NCBI GenBank assembly: GCA_041660225.1
Contig: JBAZWV010000001.1
Location: 124,001 to 188,000 of the forward strand
DNA from: JBAZWV01 sp041660225
GTDB lineage: Bacteria; Patescibacteriota; Patescibacteriia; 2-12-FULL-60-25
DNA length: 64,000 bases
Direction: 5' to 3'
The position numbers were made by a program, and so were the translations under genes. The first letter of the stretch is position 1, and each line of letters begins with the position of its first letter. Below are positions 50,807 to 58,901 of the stretch, piece after piece. Below the pieces are notes generated by a model. The model searched no databases and was not told where the DNA came from. It was given only the letters and a program-made list of their open reading frames with translations.

Positions 50807-52188
50807 TTGAGTTTTTCGTTGAGCCAAGCCGGAACGTCGGTGATTGCAATACGTTCTTGCGTCATGGCATCGCGATCGCGAACCGTGACGTTTTGATCGT
50901 TTTTCGATTCCGGATCAACCGTGAAACACCATGGCGTTCCGATCTCATCCTGACGGCGATAGCGTTTGCCGATCGAACCGGACTCGTCGTATTCGACGAG
51001 GTGGCCGTCTTTGCGGAGCGCATCGATAAGACCTTCCGCGATTTCCGGCAAACCATCCTTCTTCGTGAGTGGCAAAATTGCGGCTTTAACGGGTGCGAGG
51101 CGCGGCGGGAGACGCAGGACCATTCTCGGTTCCTTCTCCCCTTCTTCGCTCGTATCTGCTTCGTCGATGTCGAGATGTTCAGAGAGAACGGCGAGAACCG
51201 AACGATCAACGCCCCACGTCGGCTCGATGACGTACGGAAGAATTTTTTCGTTCGTGTCCGGATCAAGCCAACGCAAATCTTCCTTGGAAAATTCCTGATG
51301 ACGCGAAAGATCGTAATCCGTGCGGTTTGCGATGCCGTAGAGCTCCTTTTGTCCAAACGGATACTGATATTCGATGTCGACGGTGCGCGCGGAATAAAAT
51401 GCGCGTTCTTCGTCGGAGATTTCGTGATACACGACGTTCGCGTCCTTCAGCTTCAACTCGTCGCGAACCCACAGCTTCATCTCGTTCAACCATTCCTCGA
51501 ATGCGCGCGGTGCGTCTTCAGGCTTCACGAAATACTCGATTTCCATCTGCTCGAATTCACGCGTACGGAAAATAAAGTTTCCCGGCGTGATCTCGTTGCG
51601 GAACACTTTTCCGATCTGTGCAATCCCGTATGGCAGGCGCTTGCGGACGACGTCTTTCACATTTTTCCACGCGACGAACATGCCACCGGCGGTTTCGGGA
51701 CGAAGATATGCAATGGACGACGCGTCATCGGTCACGCCAACGCTCGTCTTGAACATCAAATTGAACGAACGGATGTCGGTCAGCTCCCCGCCGCAATGCG
51801 GACATTCGATGTCTTTGATGTCGAGTGGCTTTTCTTTATCAAATCCGGGCTCCGCCTGTTTCGCTTCGAGCAAATGGTCGGCGCGATACCGGCGCTTGCA
51901 CTTTTTACAATCAACAAGCGGATCCGCAAATGTCTGCACGTGGCCCGAGGCTTCCCACGCCTTCGGATTCATGATGATCGGCGATTCGAGACCAACGACA
52001 TCGCCACGCGCGCGGACAAACCGGTTCCACCACGCATCTTTGATATTCTTCCGAAGTTCCGAACCGTACGGACCGTAGTCCCATGAATTCGCGAACCCCC
52101 CGTAAATCTCCGATCCCGGAAACACGAACCCGCGTCGCTTGCAGAGCGACACCAGCAAATCCATTTTCTGTTCGGGAGAGATCGGCAT
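50803..52188 (-). CDS. glyQS: Glycine--tRNA ligase, dimeric class II type
   Basis: A single-chain alpha2 GlyRS of 461 residues charging tRNA-Gly. A conserved N-terminus (MDLLVSLCKRRGFVFPGSEI, YGGFANSWDYGPYG) is followed by an inserted zinc-ribbon-like pair (CKKCKRRYRADHL and CPHCGG), class II motif 2 (IGKVFRNEITPGNFIFRTRE) and motif 3 (EPTWGVDRSVLAVL), and the C-terminal HGTP anticodon domain. It lies six bases after frr. Confidence 0.96.
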   Translation of the reverse strand: MPISPEQKMDLLVSLCKRRGFVFPGSEIYGGFANSWDYGPYGSELRKNIKDAWWNRFVRARGDVVGLESPIIMNPKAWEASGHVQTFADPLVDCKKCKRRYRADHLLEAKQAEPGFDKEKPLDIKDIECPHCGGELTDIRSFNLMFKTSVGVTDDASSIAYLRPETAGGMFVAWKNVKDVVRKRLPYGIAQIGKVFRNEITPGNFIFRTREFEQMEIEYFVKPEDAPRAFEEWLNEMKLWVRDELKLKDANVVYHEISDEERAFYSARTVDIEYQYPFGQKELYGIANRTDYDLSRHQEFSKEDLRWLDPDTNEKILPYVIEPTWGVDRSVLAVLSEHLDIDEADTSEEGEKEPRMVLRLPPRLAPVKAAILPLTKKDGLPEIAEGLIDALRKDGHLVEYDESGSIGKRYRRQDEIGTPWCFTVDPESKNDQNVTVRDRDAMTQERIAITDVPAWLNEKLK

Positions 52189-52194
52189 ACGACG

Positions 52195-52749
52195 TTAGAT
52201 GGTCATGATTTCTTCTTCCTTGTCCTTTGCGATTTTTTCGATCTGCGCGTTGAAGTCGGTGTTCAGTTTGTCGAGTTGCTCAAAGAGACGAAACTTATCG
52301 TCTTCGCCGATCGTCTTCGCTTTTTCATCAGCCGAAATGCTCTCACGAACTTCTTCGCGCACGTTGCGGATGCTGATGCGTGCCTGTTCCGCTTTTTGTC
52401 CGACGACTTTCGCAAGCTCTTTGCGATTCTCTTCGGTCATCGGCGGCATGATGAGACGGATCGTTGTACCAGAAATATTCGGATTCAGTCCGAGGCTTGA
52501 AACTTGAATGGCTTTTTCAATGTCTTTCACGATGCTTTTATCCCACGGATCGATCTGAATCGTTCGCGCATCCGGAACAGAGATCGAGGCGAGACCCTTG
52601 AGTTCGGTCATGGAGCCGTACGCTTCGACCGGAAGCTCTTCAACCATCGAAGCATTCGCCCGACCGGAACGGAGGTTATGCAATTCTTTTTCGAGGTGTT
52701 CGATAACCTGTGAAAACTGGGGTTTGGCTTGATCAATCGTGTTCGCCAT
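52195..52749 (-). CDS. frr: Ribosome recycling factor
   Basis: RRF (184 residues, usual length) splits post-termination ribosomes with EF-G. The long three-helix domain shows the conserved LRSGRANASMVEELPVEAYG hinge region, then PWDKSIVKDIEKAIQVSSLG, IMPPMTEENRKELAKVVGQ and RISIRNVREEV. The start at 52749 (MANTIDQAK) is chosen because the upstream ATG at 52797 adds a non-homologous 16 residues. It heads the frr-glyQS-M16-tpiA-TPR unit. Confidence 0.96.
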   Translation of the reverse strand: MANTIDQAKPQFSQVIEHLEKELHNLRSGRANASMVEELPVEAYGSMTELKGLASISVPDARTIQIDPWDKSIVKDIEKAIQVSSLGLNPNISGTTIRLIMPPMTEENRKELAKVVGQKAEQARISIRNVREEVRESISADEKAKTIGEDDKFRLFEQLDKLNTDFNAQIEKIAKDKEEEIMTI

Positions 52750-52815
52750 AGTGCGTATTGTAAGCAAAATCTTGCCAGTTTTCGGCATTTCCGTCAAACC
52801 ACCCCGCAGGCAACT

Positions 52816-53892
52816 TTATTTCGCAACCGGCACGGTCCCGAGATACACGATATTTCCGTTCTTCGGATCAATGAGGAGAGCTGAGCCCGCGCGTGTTGTT
52901 GGCGGTTTTTTCGCGGTCCACGTGACGCCACCGTCGGAGGTGAACGTGAGCGTGTTCGGTCCGGTGTAGATCATCTTCTTATTATCCGTCGCATCGATGA
53001 CAAGGGCGTTGATCTTGATCGTTCCTGGCGGCGCGGTGAGATTCAATCCTTTCCATGTTGTTCCGCCGTCGTCGGATTTGATGATGCCGTATTTTGAGAC
53101 GATATAGATGACGTTCGCAACGCTCGGATCAAGAACCACCTTCGTGACATTGCGCGCATCGCGAAAATCTTCACCGAATTGTTTCTTGATCTGCGTCCAT
53201 GTCACGCCGCCATCCGCCGTCTTCCACAATCCATCGCCGCCTGTGCCGACGAACAGCGCACGCGAGTCGCGCGGATCCATCACCATATGCGTGATGCGCG
53301 TTCCTTCGATGCGCTTCGACGCCTGCCACGAACGTCCGGCATCCGTGGATTTGAAGATGTCGCCTTCTGACGTACCCGCGTAGAGAATTGTCGGATTGAA
53401 CCAATCGACAACGATCTGTGTGAACGCCTTGTCGGTGCGAGGATCAAAGAAAATCTTTGCCCAGTCGCGTCCGCACGTTTCGGTCTTGTAGATTTCGTTG
53501 GCACGCGTCGCGTAGACGGTACACTTGTTCTTCGGATCAACCGCAACGGCATTCACGCGACCGGTGTTGAGCACTTTTGCTTGTTGCCACGAGTCTCCTG
53601 CATCGAGCGAATAGACCATGCCGTTTTCCGCCGTGGCGAGATAAATGGCGTTTGCATCTTGCGGATCAAAAGCCATGTCGTTGATCGAAAGTGCCGCGGC
53701 GCCCGCCGTGATCTTGGCACCTTGGACAAGCGCGCGCTTGTTTGCCCAGACCTGACCCCGGTCCGTGGTCTTCCAGACACCGCCATCGGGTCCGGTTGCC
53801 GTCGAAGAACCGCCGAAACAACCTTGGCCGAACAGGACAAGAGCCAGAACGGGAAAGGCGAAACGGGCGAACGAACGTGTAGATGATTGCAT
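52816..53892 (-). CDS. Lipoprotein with BNR/Asp-box (YCF48-like) beta-propeller
   Basis: A 358-residue exported protein. The signal peptide ends in the lipobox LFGQGC. Repeated Asp-box motifs follow (GGVWKTTDRGQVW, MVYSLDAGDSWQQ, IFKSTDAGRSWQA, LWKTADGGVTWTQ, IIKSDDGGTTWKG, LTFTSDGGVTWTA), the S-x-D-x-G-x-T/S-W pattern that marks sialidase or sortilin-type propeller blades. At least six blades are visible. YCF48 relatives assist photosystem assembly, but most bacterial members have unknown roles; here a surface binding function is likely. Confidence 0.85.
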   Translation of the reverse strand: MQSSTRSFARFAFPVLALVLFGQGCFGGSSTATGPDGGVWKTTDRGQVWANKRALVQGAKITAGAAALSINDMAFDPQDANAIYLATAENGMVYSLDAGDSWQQAKVLNTGRVNAVAVDPKNKCTVYATRANEIYKTETCGRDWAKIFFDPRTDKAFTQIVVDWFNPTILYAGTSEGDIFKSTDAGRSWQASKRIEGTRITHMVMDPRDSRALFVGTGGDGLWKTADGGVTWTQIKKQFGEDFRDARNVTKVVLDPSVANVIYIVSKYGIIKSDDGGTTWKGLNLTAPPGTIKINALVIDATDNKKMIYTGPNTLTFTSDGGVTWTAKKPPTTRAGSALLIDPKNGNIVYLGTVPVAK

Positions 53893-53909
53893 ACGGTACG
53901 AAAAGGGGG

Positions 53910-54761
53910 TCAGGTGGGAAGAAGAAAAATAGATCGAAAGGGTGATGCGAGGTGTGATGGAAATAGATTCGAGAGCGGATCGGCTTCGGACAAGCGGAGC
54001 GCGGCAGCATCAAGCGCCAGTCGCGGAGGCAATGCACCTCCGACCATCGTTCGCGCGACGATCACGCCTTGTGCGGCAACGAGCGTGCGAACGGAATCGG
54101 TTTTGAGCGAAAGACGGAAGACATCGCTCCATTCATCCAAGGCGTTTATCCACGTCTGAACGGTATTATCGGATGAATCGCAAACTTTGACCAGAGCGTC
54201 GAGAATTGAGAGGCGTTCGCCCAGGGTTTTAGCGGACAAAAAGCCGCGCGCAAGCGTTTCATATTCCCCTGTTGCTGCGGACCACTTCTCTTTCGCGCCC
54301 GGCAAAAATGTCAGCACGACGAGACGACTACGCACCGTTGCAGGCAAACGAAGCAATGATTCCGCGAGACACACAAAAACGGCATCGGCCGGCGGTTCTT
54401 CGAGAACCTTGAGAAGCGCATTCATCCCCTCCTCATTCAATCGATCAAGCGCAGAAATATAGACGACGACGCGCGATGCCACCATCGGCTTTTCAGAAAG
54501 ACGAGCACGCACTTCGCGCACACGCTCCACCGACACGATCGACTTCCCTTCTTCCGCTTCGAGCACGATGAGATCCGCATGCGCTTGTGGCAGTGTATCT
54601 TGATCAAGACCTAGAAGTGCGAGGACGAATCGTTCTGCAATCAATCGTTTTCCAAGATGCCCCGGCCCGATAAACACATACCCCGGCGCCGGATTCTCAA
54701 CCCACGCCGAAAGAAGGCGAAGCTGTGTCGCATGATTCGGAATATCGGCGATGCGAAACAT
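53910..54761 (-). CDS. holB: DNA polymerase III delta' subunit-like protein
   Basis: A 283-residue clamp-loader-type AAA+ protein. The degenerate P-loop VFIGPGHLGKRLIAE, ISALDRLNEEGMNALLKVLEEPP and the RSRLV sensor region (ATVRSRLVV) follow the delta' pattern, in which ATP binding is dispensable. The zinc cysteines of E. coli HolB are absent, as in many phyla. It would help load the sliding clamp onto DNA. It is the last gene of native character before the GC-rich island. Confidence 0.82.
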   Translation of the reverse strand: MFRIADIPNHATQLRLLSAWVENPAPGYVFIGPGHLGKRLIAERFVLALLGLDQDTLPQAHADLIVLEAEEGKSIVSVERVREVRARLSEKPMVASRVVVYISALDRLNEEGMNALLKVLEEPPADAVFVCLAESLLRLPATVRSRLVVLTFLPGAKEKWSAATGEYETLARGFLSAKTLGERLSILDALVKVCDSSDNTVQTWINALDEWSDVFRLSLKTDSVRTLVAAQGVIVARTMVGGALPPRLALDAAALRLSEADPLSNLFPSHLASPFRSIFLLPT

Positions 54762-54782
54762 GAGAGGATATTAGCACATAAG

Positions 54783-54816
54783 AAAAACCCCTCCGACACC
54801 GACGTGTGAGAGGGGG
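54783..54816 (-). terminator. Intrinsic terminator of the 54.8-56.0 kb gene
   Basis: On the minus strand a stem of CCCCTC and GAGGGG, continued with ACAC/GTGT around GTCG, is followed by TTTTTC. It lies a few bases past the stop codon at 54824. Confidence 0.85.
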
Positions 54817-54823
54817 AAGCCGC

Positions 54824-55981
54824 TTAGCGCGGCGGGAAGTAGGCGAACGTGGCATGGAGGCCGAAGATTGCGTCGAAGACGGTTCCAATCTCGTCAGAGT
54901 CACGCGATTGAAAGCGCGTAGCTCCGAGAGCGATCGGAAGTCCGAGGCAGGCCGTGGGGCCCGTCGAAAAGCAGATCTGCGGTTCTGCGAAGCCGCCGTA
55001 GAATTCGCGCGCCTTCACGTCGAAGTTCTCGAGCGTCTGATCGGTGATGAATCCGCCGGACAGATGCAAGAGCCACACGAGGTGACCGTGCAGTCCGACC
55101 TGGAGACGCCACGTTGCGAGCGATTCATCGTTCGCGGATTCACCCGCGTACCCGATACCTCCACCGACGAGACCGTGAAGTCCTTCGGTGAATTCCGGCA
55201 ACCACGCGGCACCGACACCGACGATGTACTGTGTTTCGTCGTAGGGACGAACCGTGTGTACGCCGCTGATGAAGCCAACTTCGAAGCCGAGCAATCCCGA
55301 CACGCGGTCACCGCTCCCCTCCCCGACCTTTTGATTCAGGTCGGCGATCTGACGATCGTGGAGATCGAGACGCTGTGACTGCGCGTGGCCCTGCTCGGCG
55401 ACTTGATCGAGCTTGAAATCGACGCGGTCGAACTTCTGCCTGGTCCAGTCCATGTTCTTGTTGATCACTTCCTGGACCCAGAGCTTGTCCGCTTTCGAGG
55501 CATCCGAACCTTGGATGGCTTCGATGCGCTTCTTGATGTCGACCGGATCTTTTGACGGATCCTTATTGAGAGCCGCCTTCAGCATCCGCAAGTCATCGAT
55601 GATCTGCTTATAGGTGTAGCAGATGCCGTCGACGAGCGCGCCACCTTGTTTGCGACACAGCTCACGGGGCGTGAGCGGCTTGCTCGCGATGATCGGCTTA
55701 GATTCCGACTTCGCAGCCGGCGACGAACAATCGCGCTCGCTTTGGCGACACGCGTTGCAGAAGTCGTTGCCGAGCTTGGCGGTGTCCGCAGAGAGCTTTG
55801 TGCACTCCGGGACAGCGCTGCAGGCCGTCAGGATATCCGCGTCGCTTCCGCAGACGATCTTGCCTGCGTTGGCGCAGCTCTTGAAGCAGTCTGCGAGGTC
55901 ATCGGCGGAGGCTGTTGCAGCCAGGGCAGAGACCACGAGAAACGTGACAACAGAGACAAGAGTGGTTTTGGCCTTGGCCAT
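54824..55981 (-). CDS. Exported Cys-rich/coiled-coil protein with beta-rich C-terminal domain
   Basis: A 385-residue protein with a signal peptide cleaved near SALAATASA-DD. A Cys-rich N-terminal domain of about 85 residues follows (CFKSCANAGKIVC, CSAVPEC, CNACRQSERDC), then a helical segment, a coiled coil (DRVDFKLDQVAEQGHAQSQR, LDLHDRQIADLNQKVG) and a C-terminal 150 residues of alternating Gly/aromatic strands (GLVGGGIGYAG, LHGHLVWLLHLSGGFI) like a small outer-membrane beta-barrel. I recognise no named family. ATG 55981 follows a GAGGT ribosome site. It has its own promoter and terminator. Codon and GC use is higher than in flanking genes. Confidence 0.75.
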   Translation of the reverse strand: MAKAKTTLVSVVTFLVVSALAATASADDLADCFKSCANAGKIVCGSDADILTACSAVPECTKLSADTAKLGNDFCNACRQSERDCSSPAAKSESKPIIASKPLTPRELCRKQGGALVDGICYTYKQIIDDLRMLKAALNKDPSKDPVDIKKRIEAIQGSDASKADKLWVQEVINKNMDWTRQKFDRVDFKLDQVAEQGHAQSQRLDLHDRQIADLNQKVGEGSGDRVSGLLGFEVGFISGVHTVRPYDETQYIVGVGAAWLPEFTEGLHGLVGGGIGYAGESANDESLATWRLQVGLHGHLVWLLHLSGGFITDQTLENFDVKAREFYGGFAEPQICFSTGPTACLGLPIALGATRFQSRDSDEIGTVFDAIFGLHATFAYFPPR

Positions 55982-56039
55982 CGGGACCTCACAAGAGTGG
56001 TGGGTTGTAACCTCAAAAGAATGAAAAGGACGAAGAAGA

Positions 56040-56069
56040 CATATACCACGCAATAGACGGTTTTGTCAA
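56040..56069 (-). promoter_or_regulatory. Sigma-70 promoter of the 54.8-56.0 kb gene
   Basis: On the minus strand TTGACA (56064-56069) and TATATG (56040-56045) are 18 bases apart, 59 bases upstream of the start codon at 55981. Confidence 0.75.
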
Positions 56070-56088
56070 TCCATAACCGTGGTTAAGC

Positions 56089-56130
56089 AAAAAACAAACT
56101 CCCCGTCACTGCAAGTGCAATGACGGGGAG
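56089..56130 (-). terminator. Intrinsic terminator of the MopE-like lipoprotein gene
   Basis: CTCCCCGTCA and TGACGGGGAG form a 10-bp stem with a 12-base loop, followed on the minus strand by TTTGTTTTTT. It lies 54 bases past the stop at 56184. Confidence 0.92.
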
Positions 56131-56183
56131 AGAGGTAGGGATCCTTGCGGATCAGTTGAGGTTTCTGAGGTGAAGGGCCGATG

Positions 56184-57119
56184 CTAGTCGCACTCGACCC
56201 AGACGCGACCGTTGTCGGTCTCGGGGAACTGATCCGGGTTCTCGACCTGGAACACCGACTTCTCGATGTTCTCGACGAAGACGCGGGTCAGGCCGTTGTC
56301 TGCAGAGCAGCCACCGCCGTCCCAGCATCCTTCATCGAAGGACCACAGGCAGTCCGTGTCGGACGGGGTGTAGTTGAAGCCGAGAACGAAGACGAGCGGC
56401 GTGCCCGACTCGATCTCCGCGCTGCAGCTCCAGGTGTTCGCGTTCTTCGACAGGGAGCAGATGGCTCCATTGCCGTTGGGAACGCACTGCCCGGAGTTGG
56501 ACCAGTGGTCCTGGTAGCCGGCGCTCGGGGGGTTGAACCCACCGAAGACGTGACCCGCGCCCGTGGGCACGAGCTCCTGCGTGGTCCACTCGAAGCGGAC
56601 CGTGCACATGGCGCCTGCCGGCGGGTTGTCGTTTCCACCGGCGCCGCAGCTCCCGCAGTTTCCAGTGCTGGTACCGCAGTTCTCGTCGACACCGTTGACG
56701 CAGTTGTCATCGATGCCGTTGCCGCAGACCTCGACGTGGCCGTTGCACACGTTGGGGTTGTTGTCGTCGCAGTCGCTGCTGTCCGGGTCGCCGTCGCCAT
56801 CCGAGTCGGAAGGCGGCGGGTTGCCGTTGCAGACGTTGTTCTCGTCGCTGCCGTCGGTGCAGTTGTCGTCGCGCCCGTTGCAGATTTCGCTGCGACCGGG
56901 GTTGACGTTGGAGTTCTGGTCGTCACAGTCGAACGGACCCTGCGAACCGTCGCAGTTGGAACGGTCGTAACCGTCCATGTCCGCATCGCAGTCGCCGTTG
57001 CCGTTGTTGGCACCGGAACCGTCACTGTCGCCCACGGTTGCCGTACAACCGCTGAACGCGCCGAGAGCGAGAACCGAAACCACCGAGAGCGAACCGATGA
57101 TCTTGCCGAGCTTCTTCAT
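56184..57119 (-). CDS. MopE-like metal-motif lipoprotein
   Basis: A 311-residue exported protein with a lipobox (AFSGC at the end of the signal peptide). Residues 25-130 carry repeated Asp/Asn/Cys loops (CDADMDGYDRSNC, DCDDQNSNVNPGRSEICNGR, DDNCTDGSDENN, DSDGDGDPDSSDCDDNNP, CGNGIDDNCVNGVDENC) typical of the 'putative metal-binding' repeats related to methanotroph MopE; such repeats are common in Myxococcota. A C-terminal domain of about 150 residues with Trp/Cys strands follows (TVRFEWTTQELVPTG; SCSAEIESGTPLVFVLGF). The start at 57119 (MKKLGKII) has a GGAG site. The gene is separately terminated. Confidence 0.82.
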   Translation of the reverse strand: MKKLGKIIGSLSVVSVLALGAFSGCTATVGDSDGSGANNGNGDCDADMDGYDRSNCDGSQGPFDCDDQNSNVNPGRSEICNGRDDNCTDGSDENNVCNGNPPPSDSDGDGDPDSSDCDDNNPNVCNGHVEVCGNGIDDNCVNGVDENCGTSTGNCGSCGAGGNDNPPAGAMCTVRFEWTTQELVPTGAGHVFGGFNPPSAGYQDHWSNSGQCVPNGNGAICSLSKNANTWSCSAEIESGTPLVFVLGFNYTPSDTDCLWSFDEGCWDGGGCSADNGLTRVFVENIEKSVFQVENPDQFPETDNGRVWVECD

Positions 57120-57333
57120 GTCTTGTATCTCCATATCCGTGAGAACCGCCGGGAGGCGGTCGAAACCGCCGCCACATGGCGACATGAGAGACGCTCGAAC
57201 ATCGAGCGGACCTCTGAAACCTCTGAACTTGTAAACGAGCAGATAAACTGTCGGGCCGAACCCAACCTCCTTGGCAGTAGATCGGGCGTTGCCCGGGTGA
57301 ATCCTCGAAATGTTTCGATGATTCGCCTGGACT

Positions 57334-57382
57334 CCCGACGCTCAAGTTGTATGCGGATAAACCGTATACAGCGAGCGTCGGG
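57334..57382 (-). terminator. Hairpin downstream of the 57.4-58.5 kb gene
   Basis: CCCGACGCTC and GAGCGTCGGG form 10-bp arms, with inner arms TATGCGG/CCGTATA. No T-run follows, so its role as a terminator is uncertain. Confidence 0.5.
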
Positions 57383-57402
57383 ATTGGAGGAGTTTGAAAG
57401 AA

Positions 57403-58536
57403 CTACTTGTTGATGCTGATGTCACCCACGAAGATGAGGCCGAGAAAGCCACCACCTTGGACCATGGAGGTCTCGACAGGTTGTCCGTCGGTGGTTCCTG
57501 CGACCGATCCGTAGCCGACGTTGCCGCCGAGCTTGATCGCCACAGGAGCTTCCCAGGGTTTGATGAAGGCGTTGAGGCCCGCACCAAGTTGGTAGCCGAG
57601 GTTGTTCCCCTCGAGTCCGGCTCCGTCGTGATCGACGCGATTCCACTGTTTGCCGTGGAACCCCACGGACAGCGCGAGCGCGTCGATCGGACGAAATGCC
57701 GGACCGATGAGACCCTCGACCGCGAACATCGTGCCGAGATCGTCCACGTCTTCCGGCTCGTAGTTGGCACTCAGGGTGGCGTCGACGTTGAGGCCGACGT
57801 ACCGAGAGAACCAGCCGAGCAAGCCAGCCGTGAGAGCACCACCGACGTAGCCGCCATTGCGACCACCGAAGTCGATGCCGAGACCGCCGTACAGCTGGAT
57901 GTCGGGGAGCTTGCGCGCCTCGAGATCTCCGATACGTTGCTCGTGATCATCGAGCCGACCGTCCTGCACGGCGTTCTTCTTGTCCTGCTCATCGAGCCGG
58001 GCGAAGATGACCGCGAAGAGGTCGTCGTTGGTCGCAAGACCTTGCTTGATCTTGGCCAACTCCTCCTTGAGGGAGGCGATGTCCTTCGTGTGCGTCTGAA
58101 CGATTCCGACGAGATCTTCCTTCGGCAGGCAGACCTCGACTTTACCGCTGGCGCCCATCGGACCAGTCACGAGTTGGTGGTCGGTGTTGGCGCACGTGCA
58201 GTGGAAGCTGCCCGTCACCTTGGGATCGAGCACCGACGGTTTCCCGCCGGTGGTCCCGAACCCGCACTGACCGTTGTAGGGCTTCGGAGGCTTGGGGGGC
58301 GTCGACAGCTTCTTGGCTGCCTCGGCGCAAGCGGGGTCGGAGAGCAAGATGCTCTTGTCCGACTCGCACTTCTCGAGCTTCTCCTTGCACTGCTTGAGTG
58401 CCTCCTCGCTCTTGCCGAGCTTGTCCTCGCACGATCCGTCAGCCGGATCGATCTGAGCTTGAGCCTCGGTGGCGAGACAGAGAATGGCCGCGTTGACGAC
58501 CGAGAGGACCGTAACGATGGTCGTGTGCTTTCGCAT
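57403..58536 (-). CDS. Exported Cys/coiled-coil protein with beta-barrel-like C-terminus
   Basis: A 377-residue protein built like the one at 54824-55981: signal peptide (to about TEAQA-QI), helical Cys segment (CEDKLGKSEEALKQCKEKLE, C-x-C pairs FHCTCAN), coiled coil (TKDIASLKEELAKIKQG, DGRLDDHEQRIGDLEA) and a C-terminal 170-residue beta region rich in Gly/Asn (DIQLYGGLGIDFGGRNGG, GNNLGYQLGAGLNAF, KLGGNVGYG). This looks like an outer-membrane type barrel preceded by a stalk. No family is recognised. ATG 58536 has an AGGAAAGG ribosome site and a long leader from a strong promoter. Confidence 0.75.
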   Translation of the reverse strand: MRKHTTIVTVLSVVNAAILCLATEAQAQIDPADGSCEDKLGKSEEALKQCKEKLEKCESDKSILLSDPACAEAAKKLSTPPKPPKPYNGQCGFGTTGGKPSVLDPKVTGSFHCTCANTDHQLVTGPMGASGKVEVCLPKEDLVGIVQTHTKDIASLKEELAKIKQGLATNDDLFAVIFARLDEQDKKNAVQDGRLDDHEQRIGDLEARKLPDIQLYGGLGIDFGGRNGGYVGGALTAGLLGWFSRYVGLNVDATLSANYEPEDVDDLGTMFAVEGLIGPAFRPIDALALSVGFHGKQWNRVDHDGAGLEGNNLGYQLGAGLNAFIKPWEAPVAIKLGGNVGYGSVAGTTDGQPVETSMVQGGGFLGLIFVGDISINK

Positions 58537-58844
58537 GTTCGAGTGACCTTTCCTACGGCCCGCGGGCCGCCTAAAACGGAACCGGGGGGTGTACCTGAAA
58601 TTGGAAATAGCGACTTACCCTCACCAATGAGGGCCAGACACCGTAGAGGATCTGGAGCCGCTCCATGGCGATTTGGGGAAGGAGGAATATCCCCAAACCA
58701 CTGTGGAACGGCTTCAAAACCCCACGAAGACGGTCTTTAAACTGACCGAAGACAATACCACAAATAACGCATTTCGTCAAGTCTCCTTGTCATGGCCGGC
58801 GGTTGAGCGAAAAAGGCCGTTTTTGTCCTTGTTTTCAGGTTACA
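58537..58844 (-). other. Long 5' leader or intergenic region
   Basis: No gene is supported in these 308 bases. If the promoter at 58845-58873 drives the downstream gene, the transcript has an untranslated leader of about 300 bases, with GC-rich inverted pieces (CGGCCCGCGGGCCG near 58556). I see no known riboswitch motif. Confidence 0.5.
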
Positions 58845-58873
58845 GCTATAGCAAAAAACGCCATGATTGTCAA
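58845..58873 (-). promoter_or_regulatory. Sigma-70 promoter upstream of the 57.4-58.5 kb gene
   Basis: On the minus strand TTGACA (58868-58873) and TATAGC (58845-58850) are 17 bases apart, with a T-rich spacer. Confidence 0.75.
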
Positions 58874-58901
58874 GGCGTATTGGGTGTTGCCGGGCTGGGA
58901 A

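Noticed and set aside
50791..52086. A 431-codon plus-strand open frame opposite glyQS
   Set aside because: The minus strand encodes an unmistakable glycyl-tRNA synthetase; the plus frame is Phe/Arg-rich noise.
56181..57413. A 410-codon open frame on the plus strand opposite the MopE-like gene
   Set aside because: Its translation is almost only Val, Ala, Arg, Gly and Asp, as expected from reading the complement of Asp/Asn/Cys repeats. The minus-strand product has a signal peptide, lipobox and known repeats.
57394..58740. A 448-codon plus-strand open frame opposite the coiled-coil/barrel gene
   Set aside because: It is a GC-driven shadow. The minus strand has a ribosome site, signal peptide and promoter; this frame has none.
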